DNA from: CAYRSS01 sp964426945
GTDB lineage: Bacteria > Planctomycetota > Phycisphaerae > UBA1845
Assembly (NCBI GenBank): GCA_964426945.1
Contig: CAYRSS010000020.1
Coordinates: 1-64,000 of the forward strand
DNA length: 64,000 nucleotides
Direction of reading: 5' to 3'
Shown here: piece by piece, positions 9,365 to 17,232 of the stretch
How the letters are laid out: every line of letters begins with the position of its first letter
Position numbering within the stretch: the stretch's first letter is position 1
Program-made: the position numbers and the translations under genes
Notes under the pieces: model-generated
The model's database searches: none
Seen by the model: only the letters and a program-made list of their open reading frames with translations
What the model was told of the DNA's origin: nothing

Positions 9365-10177
9365 TCAGCGTCCGGCGCGCCGACGCGACAGGGCCAGCCC
9401 GCCGAGAGCCAGCAGGACGAGCGACGCCGGCTCCGGCGCGAAGTGGATGTTGGTCCACTCGCCCTGGAGCTGCGGGCCCTGCTGGATGAAGTTCTGAATG
9501 AAGCCGCCGGCATAGGCGGGGTTCAGAATGCCCCACAGGCCGTGCGGCGGATCCTCGCCCGGGTTGCCTTCGTCGAACGGCAGCGGGCCGCTCGTGTAGG
9601 TGTTCCCGCCGTAGCCGACCGTGTAGATGATCGTCGCCGGGTCGGTCATGCTCAGCCCGTTGGGGCTGTAGGTCATGCCCAGGTGGATCGGCGTGCCCTT
9701 GGTGTAGGTCAGGCCGAACGCGCCGGTGAAGCTGAAGAAGGGCAGGCGACCGCCGAAAGCGGCGATCTCGCCGTCCGTCGTGCGGACGTTCAGGCGCCCG
9801 TCCACGTTGGGCGACCACCACGGCGAGATGCGGATGCCGCCCTCGCCGCCGCCGGTGCCGCTGATCACCATGTCGGTCGAAAACTCAAACGCGTCGGCGT
9901 TGGCGAACTCGGCCGCGGTGAAGTTGTTCTCCGAGAAGCTCCAGGTGTGGAGGTTCGCAAAGCCGCCGCCGCTCATGTTCTCATCATTGATGCGAACCAA
10001 CGCCGGGTAGGCGTCGGTAAAGGAGATCGTGGAGGCCGGATCGTCGTTGAAAACGCGCGTCGTGATGACCGCGCTGTTGATCCCCGGCAGCGCGAGGGCG
10101 CTGGCGCTCATCAGCCCGACCAAGACACATCCGACCGCTACTGCTCGAATCGTCCCTGCCGTAACCGTTCGCTTCAT
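9365..10177 (-). CDS. PEP-CTERM sorting domain protein
   Basis: 270 aa. It has a signal peptide (about 1-29) and a beta-rich secreted body without a recognised catalytic motif. The C-terminus is PEPASLVLLALGGLALSRRR, i.e. the PEP motif, a transmembrane helix and an Arg-rich tail, the exosortase/PEP-CTERM sorting signal. GGAGGAAC upstream of the ATG supports the start. It is the first gene of the minus-strand series facing the GH1 operon. Its predicted promoter (TATAAT at 10261-10266) shares an operator with that operon, so a carbohydrate-responsive surface protein is a reasonable inference. No exosortase gene is visible in the window. Confidence 0.8.
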   Translation of the reverse strand: MKRTVTAGTIRAVAVGCVLVGLMSASALALPGINSAVITTRVFNDDPASTISFTDAYPALVRINDENMSGGGFANLHTWSFSENNFTAAEFANADAFEFSTDMVISGTGGGEGGIRISPWWSPNVDGRLNVRTTDGEIAAFGGRLPFFSFTGAFGLTYTKGTPIHLGMTYSPNGLSMTDPATIIYTVGYGGNTYTSGPLPFDEGNPGEDPPHGLWGILNPAYAGGFIQNFIQQGPQLQGEWTNIHFAPEPASLVLLALGGLALSRRRAGR

Positions 10178-10260
10178 GATCCCGTTCCTCCATTCAGGCG
10201 TGTGTACTACCGTTCCGGCGCCGGCGCCGCCTGCGGGCGGCCGGCCGAAAAGTGCCTGCG

Positions 10261-10311
10261 ATTATAACCAAACGCCAACCAATTGCAAGCGCTTTCAATA
10301 CACGCTATGAT
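10261..10311. promoter_or_regulatory. Divergent promoter with LacI-family operator
   Basis: ATTGCAAGCGCTTTCAAT (10282-10299) is palindromic except for one base pair and fits LacI/GalR-type operators (consensus TGAAAGCGCTTTCA). Inside it the self-complementary hexamer TTGCAA (10283-10288) can act as a -35 box in both directions. On the plus strand TATGAT (10306-10311) follows after 17 bp, for the GH1 operon. On the minus strand TATAAT (10266-10261) follows after 16 bp, for the PEP-CTERM gene. A bound repressor would block both. Sites are seen in the sequence; their function is inferred. Confidence 0.7.
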
Positions 10312-10509
10312 GCGAAAGTTCGGCGGTCACCGCTTCCTCCGTCGATCGCCGCGAAGCTGGTAAGCTACGCGTGAAGAATAGGTTATGACGGCTCCGGGCC
10401 GTCGTCCAGGCGCCGAGAGGGCAAATCCCTGCCAGGCTGGCGTTCGGAAGCGGTATGCTGGGGGATCGGGCCGCCGGCTGGGTCAGCGGCCGCGGTAGTG
10501 AGTGCGGAC

Positions 10510-11895
10510 ATGAGCGACAGCGGGCGGACATTCCCCAAGGAGTTCGCGTGGGGCGCGGCCACCGCCGCCTTCCAGATCGAGGGGGCCGCGCGCGAGGACG
10601 GCAAGGGCCCCAGCATGTGGGACGTCTTCTGCCACACGCCGGGCCGGACCGTCAGCGGCGACCACGGCGACATCGCCTGCGACCATTACCACCGCTATCG
10701 CGACGACGTCGCGCTGATGCGGGCGCTGAATCTCGGCGCGTACCGGTTCAGCGTCAGTTGGCCGCGGGTGATGCCGACCGGGCGCGGCACGGTGAACACC
10801 GCCGGCCTCGACTTCTACGATCGGCTTGTCGACGCACTGTGTCAGGCTGGCATCGCGCCCTTCATCACGCTCTATCATTGGGACCTGCCTGCCGCGCTGC
10901 AGATGGAACTCGGCGGCTGGGCGCATGACGACATCGCGCCCATCTTCGCGGACTACGCCGAGGTGGTCTTCCGCCGACTCGGCGATCGCGTGCGGATGTG
11001 GATGACGCTCAACGAGCCGTGGTGCAGCGTCGACGGGGGCTACTTCCACGGTGTCCATGCCCCTGGCATTCGCGATCGAGCGCTGGGCTACCGCGCCGGG
11101 CACAACCTGCTGCGGGCGCATGCGTACGCCGTCGCGCGGTATCGTGCGCTCGGCCGGCGCGACGGCGCCATCAGCTTCGCCCTGAACACGAGCTACAGCT
11201 TTCCCGAGAGCGATTCGGCGGCCGACCGCGCCGCCGCCCGGCGCGCAATCGAGAACTTCGGCGGATGGTTCGCCGATCCCTGCCGCTTCGGCGACTACCC
11301 CGCGGTGATGCGCGAGCGGATTGGTGACCAGCTTCCGGCGTTCTCGGCGGAGGACGCGGCACTGCTGACCAACTCGATGGACTACATCGCGATCAATTAC
11401 TACACGAGCGAGGTCGTCCGCCACGCCGCCGGCCGCCCGCCGATGGATGTCGAGATCGTCCCCCAGCCCGACCGGAAGCACACGGAGATGAACTGGCCGG
11501 TGCGCGCCGACGGATTCCACCGCCTGCTGCACTGGCTAAACGACCGCTACGGCGGCCTGCCGCTGTACATCACGGAAAACGGCGCCGCCTGCCCGGATCG
11601 ACCAGACAAGACGGGATTCGTCGATGACCAGGACCGCATCGAGTACCTCCGCGACCACCTTGGCGCCGTGCATCAGGCGATCTGCGAAGGCGTACCGGTT
11701 CGCGGCTACTTCGCGTGGTCGCTGATGGACAACCTCGAGTGGTCGATGGGCTACTCGAAGCGGTTCGGCCTCGTCCGATGCGACTTCGACACGCAGCGGC
11801 GGACCATCAAGGCCAGCGGGCTGTGGTATCGCCGCCTGATCGAGACGGGCGTGCTGGAGGCGGCCGCGCCGGTGGCCGTCGGGGGAGGGGTGTGA
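10510..11895 (+). CDS. GH1 beta-glucosidase
   Basis: 461 aa from ATG 10510; a GTG at 10498 in the same frame is an alternative. It has the classical GH1 elements in order: FPKEFAWGAATAAFQIEG at the N-terminus, DHYHRYRDDVALM, RFSVSWPRVMP, LYHWDLP, the acid/base motif TLNEPW, and the nucleophile motif ITENG about 187 residues later, ending with YFAWSLMDNLEWSMGYSKRFGL. No signal peptide, so it is cytoplasmic and would hydrolyse imported beta-glucosides or oligoglucosides. It is the first gene of an operon with a secreted glycoamylase-like protein and an ABC sugar importer, downstream of a LacI-type operator. Confidence 0.93.
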   Translation: MSDSGRTFPKEFAWGAATAAFQIEGAAREDGKGPSMWDVFCHTPGRTVSGDHGDIACDHYHRYRDDVALMRALNLGAYRFSVSWPRVMPTGRGTVNTAGLDFYDRLVDALCQAGIAPFITLYHWDLPAALQMELGGWAHDDIAPIFADYAEVVFRRLGDRVRMWMTLNEPWCSVDGGYFHGVHAPGIRDRALGYRAGHNLLRAHAYAVARYRALGRRDGAISFALNTSYSFPESDSAADRAAARRAIENFGGWFADPCRFGDYPAVMRERIGDQLPAFSAEDAALLTNSMDYIAINYYTSEVVRHAAGRPPMDVEIVPQPDRKHTEMNWPVRADGFHRLLHWLNDRYGGLPLYITENGAACPDRPDKTGFVDDQDRIEYLRDHLGAVHQAICEGVPVRGYFAWSLMDNLEWSMGYSKRFGLVRCDFDTQRRTIKASGLWYRRLIETGVLEAAAPVAVGGGV

Positions 11896-13868
11896 TGATG
11901 ATCCGGACGACACTGCCAATCCTCGCCGCGGCGGCGATCGCGGTCGCCGCCGCGCCGGCCCGCGCGGAGACTGTCTTCGCGATCAACGATTTCGCGGACC
12001 CGCCGTGGTCGCTGACCTACTTCGACGGGTTCAGCGGCAGCGTCGGCGCCACGGCGACGTGGCCGGCCGAGATGGGCTGGCAAGGGGAGCGCATCGACAT
12101 CGCGTTTGACCTGCCGGCCGGTTTCACCACCCCGCCGCTCGACTACCGCTTTGAGATGAACATCACCGCGCGCTTCGCGCAGACCTTCGCGGTGACGATC
12201 TCGGCGGGCACGAATGAAAGCGACCTGGTGCAGGTTCACTACGAGCTGGTGAGCAGCCCGCGCACGCTCTCCGCGCTGATCCCGCTGTCGCGCCTGCGGC
12301 AGGGGCGGACGAACCTGATCCGCATCGAAGGCGTCGGCGTCCTCGTGGGCACCGGCCAGCCCGCGGGTATCCAGTGGAACGAGTGGACGCTCGCCTCGAC
12401 CGACGGCCCGCCCGACTTCGATGCCATTCGCCTCGATCAACTCGACCGGCTGACCGACTACATCATCGCCGCGGTTCAGCCGAGCGGGCTGGTGCGCGAT
12501 TCGCTGACGCTCGCGCCGGGTTCTACCCCGTTTCACCCGGCCACCCCGGACGCGGGCGGCTTCGCCCTGCTCGGGCTTTGTGCGGCGGACCACCTTGGGC
12601 TCGACCCGTTCGCGCAGGACCGTGTGCGCGGCATTCTCGCCTCGTATTCGGGCCACGCCCCCAACGTCAATCCCGACCGCTCCGCTGACGGCCACTGGTA
12701 TCACTGGCTCAACATCGTCACTGGCGATCGCGCTGCGGGCTGGGTGGACGGCTACACCACGATCGGTTCCGCCCTGCTCGTCGCCGGCGCACAGTTTGCC
12801 CGCAACCACTTCATCGACGACCCGCTCATCGCGCAGTACGCCGAGGAACTGACCGCCACGACCAACTTCAACGCGGCGATTCACCCCAGCCTCGACGGTC
12901 GGGTGTATCTGCTGATGGCCGAGAACGGCGGCGGGCAGCCCGGCGAATTGCGGCCGTTCAACGAGTTCATGCTCGTGGTCAGCCTCGCGCTGCGTGAGGC
13001 GGATAACGCCCGGGCGCTGGCTGTCTCGAACCTGTGGCTCAATCCGGATGCGATGCCGAAGCGAAGCTACGCGTCTATCCCCACGCTGACCGACAACCCC
13101 GGCGCGTTCGCCTCGGCCTTCTGGGTGCACCAGATGCACTTCTTCAACCACGACTTCGCCGGCAATCGTGATCTCGAAGGGTACTTCTACAACCACCGTG
13201 TTGCGGATGAGCTATACTGTTCGACCAGCCTTGCGCAGGCGTACCGCTACGGCCTGACCGCGGGGGTGGATCCGACCGGCTACTTCGCCGACCGCATCGA
13301 CAGCCATCACTTCGTCTATGCCCCCGAGGCGGTGGGCGCGTGGGGCGACATGGCGACGCTGATGCAGTTCCTCGCGGCCCAGCCGCCGGCGAGCAACGGC
13401 CGCTACCGCTACGGCATGGTCCGCGTCTCCTCGCAGCAACCGTCGTGGATTCCCAACGACGCGGGGCTCGTGGATCACCTCTTCCTGATGTTCGGTCTGG
13501 TCGAGAGCATCGACCCACTCTTCTTCGTCCAGCGGCAGTTCGGCCAGCCCGACGGCGACGCCGACGGCATCGCCACGGCATACGACAACTGCCCCGCGCG
13601 ATACAATCCCGCGCAGCAGGACGCCGACGCCGACGGGGTGGGCGACGCCTGCCAGTGTGTCGATCCCGTCGTCGACAGCGACGGCAACGGCCTGGTCGAC
13701 CTTCGCGACGTGGCGGCCTTCCAGTTGTGCGTCGGCGCGGCGGCCGCCGAGTCGTGCGCCTGCTTCGACACCAACGGTGACGGCGGCGTGACCGCGATCG
13801 ACTATGCGACGCTGTTCGCCTGCGCCGGCGGCCCGGATACGCCCGCCGACCCGGCCTGCGACGACTGA
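11895..13868 (+). CDS. Secreted glycoamylase-like protein with TSP3 and dockerin-like C-terminus
   Basis: 657 aa from ATG 11895, overlapping the GH1 stop codon by one base, with GGGGGAGGGG upstream. Signal peptide ends near PARAE. Residues about 25-170 form a beta-rich domain. Residues about 175-545 have the helical pattern of glycoamylase-like proteins (PF10091): GHWYHWLNIVTGDR, DGYTTIGSALLVAGA, PFNEFMLVVSLAL, AFWVHQMHFFNHDF and HHFVYAPEAVGAWGD. The match is divergent and the catalytic residues are not certain. A thrombospondin type 3 repeat (DADGIATAYDNCPARYNP) and two EF-hand-like loops (DSDGNGLVDLRD, DTNGDGGVTAID) follow, suggesting cell-surface attachment. Being in the importer operon, it probably processes or binds the polysaccharide that feeds the transporter. 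Confidence 0.6.
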   Translation: MMIRTTLPILAAAAIAVAAAPARAETVFAINDFADPPWSLTYFDGFSGSVGATATWPAEMGWQGERIDIAFDLPAGFTTPPLDYRFEMNITARFAQTFAVTISAGTNESDLVQVHYELVSSPRTLSALIPLSRLRQGRTNLIRIEGVGVLVGTGQPAGIQWNEWTLASTDGPPDFDAIRLDQLDRLTDYIIAAVQPSGLVRDSLTLAPGSTPFHPATPDAGGFALLGLCAADHLGLDPFAQDRVRGILASYSGHAPNVNPDRSADGHWYHWLNIVTGDRAAGWVDGYTTIGSALLVAGAQFARNHFIDDPLIAQYAEELTATTNFNAAIHPSLDGRVYLLMAENGGGQPGELRPFNEFMLVVSLALREADNARALAVSNLWLNPDAMPKRSYASIPTLTDNPGAFASAFWVHQMHFFNHDFAGNRDLEGYFYNHRVADELYCSTSLAQAYRYGLTAGVDPTGYFADRIDSHHFVYAPEAVGAWGDMATLMQFLAAQPPASNGRYRYGMVRVSSQQPSWIPNDAGLVDHLFLMFGLVESIDPLFFVQRQFGQPDGDADGIATAYDNCPARYNPAQQDADADGVGDACQCVDPVVDSDGNGLVDLRDVAAFQLCVGAAAAESCACFDTNGDGGVTAIDYATLFACAGGPDTPADPACDD

Positions 13869-13911
13869 CGTCCCCCGTCGCGCCGCGCCCCCGGCGGGCA
13901 TCGCTTCGGCC

Positions 13912-15249
13912 ATGACCATCCGCAGCGCCATCCTGATCGCGGCCCTCGGCCTGCCGGCCGCGCTGCTCCTGGCCTTCGGGCCCCGCGGACGTCATGACGT
14001 GCCGCCAGGCCGGACGGTGATCCGCTACTGGGAGAAATGGTCCGGTGTCGAAGGGCTGGCCATGCAGCGGATCGTCGATGAGTTCAACGCCGGCCCCGGC
14101 GCAGAACACGGGATCTGGGTCGACTACAACGCAATCAGCAACGTCGACCAGCGCACGCTCATCGCCGCCGCGGGCGGCGATCCGCCCGACGTGGCCGGAC
14201 TGTACGACTTCGTGCTGCCCCAGTTCGCCGACCAGGGCGCCCTGCTGCCGCTCGATGAGCTGGTCGCCGCACATGGCATCCGCGAAGAAGACTTCAAGCC
14301 CGTCTGGTGGTCGATCGGCAAGTACGACGACCGGCTCTATGGGCTGCCGAGCGCGCCCTACACCATCGCCCTCTTCTACAACAAGCGGCTCTTCCGCGAG
14401 GCGGGGCTCGATCCGGAGTCGCCGCCCCAGACGATCGCCCAGCTCGAAGATGCGGCCCGACGGCTGACGCTGAAGGCCCCCGACGGCCGCATCGTGCAGA
14501 TGGGGTTCACCGTCGCGCCGCGGATGCTGGGCTGGTGGCACTGGGTGTGGCCGGTGTTCTTCGACGCCAGGCTGTGGGACGGCCGACGATTCCACATCGA
14601 CACCCCGGAGGGGCTCGCCGCCCTGACGTGGATCGACTCGTCGCGCGAAGCGCTGGGCCGGACGGCCTGCGGCAACTTCGAGATGACCGCCGCCGTGATC
14701 GAAGGCGCGGAGAACCCCTTTCTCAACGAGCGGCTGGCGATGCTCTACCAGGGGCCGTGGATTGTGAACTGGATCAACCGCTACGCACCGGACCTCGACT
14801 ACGGCGTGGCGGCGTTTCCCGGCGTGTCGGCGGAGCGCACGCCCGTGCTGGCCAGCAGCGATGTGTATGTGATCCCGCGCGGGGCGCGGCACGTCCAGGA
14901 GGCGGTGGTGTTCCTCGCGTACCTGATGCGCCAGGATGTGATGGAGCGGCTCTGCCGCGAGCATGGCAAGGTTTCGCCCTTCCGCCACCCCGGGGAGGCC
15001 TTCTATGCAACCCACCCCAACCGGCACATCCGCCTGTTCGACGGGCTGGCCGACTCGCCCTACGCTTTCGGCTATCCGAAGATGCCGACCTTCAAGGAGG
15101 CTTCGATGGACCTGCTGGTCATGCTCGAGGATGTGCTGCAGGGCAAGCAGGCACCGAGTGACGCCGCGGCCGCGGCGCAGGCCGCCATCGACGCGGACGT
15201 CGCGGATTACGACCGGGCGCGTGCCCTTCGCTACGGAACCGAGCCATGA
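13912..15249 (+). CDS. ABC sugar transporter, extracellular solute-binding protein
   Basis: 445 aa from ATG 13912 (MTIRSAILIA); the longer frame upstream overlaps the previous gene and is not needed. An N-terminal hydrophobic segment anchors or exports it. VIRYWEKWSG, the family-1 pattern GGDPPDVAGLYDFVLPQFAD, YGLPSAPYTIALFYNKRLFREAGLD, MLYQGPWIV and VFLAYLM are characteristic of family 1 carbohydrate-binding proteins (MalE/UgpB-like). Its last codons overlap the start of the first permease (ATGA), so translation is probably coupled. It would capture an oligosaccharide in the periplasm. Confidence 0.9.
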   Translation: MTIRSAILIAALGLPAALLLAFGPRGRHDVPPGRTVIRYWEKWSGVEGLAMQRIVDEFNAGPGAEHGIWVDYNAISNVDQRTLIAAAGGDPPDVAGLYDFVLPQFADQGALLPLDELVAAHGIREEDFKPVWWSIGKYDDRLYGLPSAPYTIALFYNKRLFREAGLDPESPPQTIAQLEDAARRLTLKAPDGRIVQMGFTVAPRMLGWWHWVWPVFFDARLWDGRRFHIDTPEGLAALTWIDSSREALGRTACGNFEMTAAVIEGAENPFLNERLAMLYQGPWIVNWINRYAPDLDYGVAAFPGVSAERTPVLASSDVYVIPRGARHVQEAVVFLAYLMRQDVMERLCREHGKVSPFRHPGEAFYATHPNRHIRLFDGLADSPYAFGYPKMPTFKEASMDLLVMLEDVLQGKQAPSDAAAAAQAAIDADVADYDRARALRYGTEP

Positions 15250-16136
15250 TCGCCGGCCGGCGCTGGCCGAACTGGATTCGCGGGCTGCTGTGGACCTCGC
15301 CCTGGTGGCTGGGGTTCCTGCTGTTTCTCGCCGGGCCGATGGCCATCTCGCTGTACATCAGCTTCTGTGACTACCCCCTGCTGCAGCCGCCGATGTTCGT
15401 CGGCACCGACAATTACACGGCGCTGGCGGCGGACCCCGTCTTTCACAAGGTGCTGGGCAACACGCTGATCTACGCGGCGCTGGCCCTGCCGCTGACGACC
15501 GTGACGGCCGTGCTGCTGGCGTGCCTGCTCAACCAGCCGCTGCGCGGACAGGCAATCTGGCGGACCTGCGTCTTTGTGCCGACCATCGTGCCGGTCGTGG
15601 CGGTCGGGGTCATCTGGGGCTGGCTGCTCAATCCCGAGTACGGGCTGATCAACGGCGCGCTGCGCATGGTCGGGGTCGAGGGCCCCAACTGGGTGGGCTC
15701 ACCCTTCTGGACCATGGCGTCGATCGTGCTCGCGAGCGTATGGAGCGTGGGCACGCCGGTGGTCATCTACCTCGCGGCGATGCAGGACATCCCCGACAGC
15801 CAGTACGAAGCCGCCCTGCTTGACGGCGCGGGGCCCGTGCGACGCTTCCTGCACGTGACTGTGCCGGGCATCAGCCCGGCGATCCTCTTCAACGTCATCA
15901 TCGGGCTGATTACGGCGTGGCAGGTGTTCGCGCTGCCGTACGTCCTGCTGAAGGGGACGCCGGGCATCGGCCGCAGCGGCTACTTCTACACGACGTACCT
16001 CTTTGAGAGCGCGTTTCGCTATCTCAAGATGGGTTACGCCAGCGCCATGGGCTGGATCCAGTTCGTCATCATCCTCGCGCTGACCGGGCTGCTCTTCGCT
16101 GTGAGCCGACGGGTGGTGCACTATCGGGGGGCGTAG
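15246..16136 (+). CDS. ABC sugar transporter permease (MalF/UgpA type)
   Basis: 296 aa, starting within the stop codon of the solute-binding protein (ATGA). Six predicted membrane helices; the first is WWLGFLLFLAGPMAISLYIS. The EAA loop reads YEAALLDGAGPVRRFLHVTV, which contacts the ATPase. No ATPase gene is present in this operon, so the importer presumably borrows a shared MsmX/MalK-type ATPase encoded elsewhere, as is common for this family. Confidence 0.92.
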   Translation: MIAGRRWPNWIRGLLWTSPWWLGFLLFLAGPMAISLYISFCDYPLLQPPMFVGTDNYTALAADPVFHKVLGNTLIYAALALPLTTVTAVLLACLLNQPLRGQAIWRTCVFVPTIVPVVAVGVIWGWLLNPEYGLINGALRMVGVEGPNWVGSPFWTMASIVLASVWSVGTPVVIYLAAMQDIPDSQYEAALLDGAGPVRRFLHVTVPGISPAILFNVIIGLITAWQVFALPYVLLKGTPGIGRSGYFYTTYLFESAFRYLKMGYASAMGWIQFVIILALTGLLFAVSRRVVHYRGA

Positions 16137-16145
16137 GACCTGAAG

Positions 16146-16224
16146 AAGGGGTCTGGCTCCGCCGGGAACCCGCCCCCTCGTATGTGGAGGGAGAAGCGGA
16201 CGGTACCTGACCCCGTTGGGGACC
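16146..16224. repeat. Imperfect inverted repeat between the two permease genes
   Basis: AAGGGGTCTGGCTCCG near 16146 and ACGGTACCTGACCCCG near 16209 form an imperfect inverted pair (GGGGTC/GACCCC ends) in the 101-bp gap between the permease genes. It resembles dispersed GGGGTCAGGTACC-type repeats known from several GC-rich genomes. Possible mRNA hairpin that tunes expression of the second permease; function unknown. Confidence 0.45.
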
Positions 16225-16237
16225 GTCGGGAGCGCGC

Positions 16238-17083
16238 ATGAACGTCGGCGCGGGGAAATCCTGGTATCGCCTGGCAGCCTACGGCCTGCTCGCCGCGGTC
16301 TCCGTGGCGTTCGTGCTGCCGCTGGTGTGGATGGTGTGCGTCAGCCTCAAGCCGTCGGCGGAGGTCACGCAATTCCCGCCGACGTTCTTCCCGCGGACGC
16401 CGCAGCTCGACGCCTTTCGCAGCGTCTTCGGCTCGGAGTCGTTCGACTTCCCCCTCTACGCCCGGAACACGCTGATCATCGCCGTGCTCAGCGGCGTGGG
16501 GATGATCCTCTCCAGCGCGATCGCCGCCTACGGGTTCGCCCGGATTCCGTTCCGCGGCAGCCGCCTGATGTTCGGCCTGGCGATGGCCACGATGATGATC
16601 CCGTTTCCGGTTACGATGGTGCCGACCTACATGATCTTCAAGGAGCTGGGCTGGATCGGGACGTTCAAGCCCCTGTGGGTTCCGGCGTGGTTCGGGGCGG
16701 CGTTCAACATCTTTCTGCTGCGCCAGTTCTTCATGGGCATCCCCAGGGAACTCGAAGAGGCCGCGATGATCGACGGCTGCAGCACATGGGGCTGCTTCCG
16801 CCGCATCATGCTTCCGCTGGCGAAGCCGGCGCTGGCGGTGGTCGCCCTGTTTCACTTCATCACGGTGTGGAACGACCTGCTGGGCCCGCTCATCTACCTG
16901 TCGCACCAGGATCAGTTCACCCTCTCGCTCGGGCTGCAGTTCACCCAGGGAAAGGCAGGCGACACGCCATGGAACGAGCTGATGGCGGCGACGACGCTGA
17001 CGATCCTGCCCGTGCTGATCCTCTTCCTCCTGGCGCAGCGGACGTTCATCCGCGGGATCGCCTCAGCCGGACTCAAGGGCTGA
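16238..17083 (+). CDS. ABC sugar transporter permease (MalG type)
   Basis: 281 aa with six predicted membrane helices. The EAA motif is EEAAMIDGCSTWGCFRRIML, followed by VWNDLLGPLIYL. The C-terminus VLILFLLAQRTFIRGIAS...LKG is the standard MalG-family end. It pairs with the MalF-type permease 101 bp upstream. The same 3' end recurs as an isolated fragment at 24817-24894. It is the last gene of the operon. Confidence 0.92.
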   Translation: MNVGAGKSWYRLAAYGLLAAVSVAFVLPLVWMVCVSLKPSAEVTQFPPTFFPRTPQLDAFRSVFGSESFDFPLYARNTLIIAVLSGVGMILSSAIAAYGFARIPFRGSRLMFGLAMATMMIPFPVTMVPTYMIFKELGWIGTFKPLWVPAWFGAAFNIFLLRQFFMGIPRELEEAAMIDGCSTWGCFRRIMLPLAKPALAVVALFHFITVWNDLLGPLIYLSHQDQFTLSLGLQFTQGKAGDTPWNELMAATTLTILPVLILFLLAQRTFIRGIASAGLKG

Positions 17084-17107
17084 CTGGCGAGCCGACCGGC
17101 GTGCCTC

Positions 17108-17152
17108 AAAAAAGGGCGGCGGCTGGCCGGGAAACCCGACCGACCGCCGCCA
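17108..17152 (-). terminator. Rho-independent terminator
   Basis: Read on the minus strand, a long GC-rich stem (GGCGGCGGTCGGTCGGG paired with CCGGCCAGCCGCCGCC, imperfect) is followed by CTTTTTTG. It would end the transcript of the propeller/dockerin gene at 17233-19449. Confidence 0.75.
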
Positions 17153-17232
17153 GCGCGAGGGAACCATTCTACGGAGCGCCGCCGCGCGCCGGCGACGCGT
17201 TGCGACACCGGCCGCCTCCACATTAACAGCTG

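Noticed and set aside
11751..13196. Long minus-strand reading frame opposite GH1 and the glycoamylase-like gene
   Set aside because: Arg/Val/His-rich composition with no motif, typical of antisense frames in GC-rich DNA; the plus-strand genes have clear family motifs.
13144..15027. 627-codon minus-strand frame
   Set aside because: Shadow of the solute-binding protein and preceding gene; no domain or start signal.
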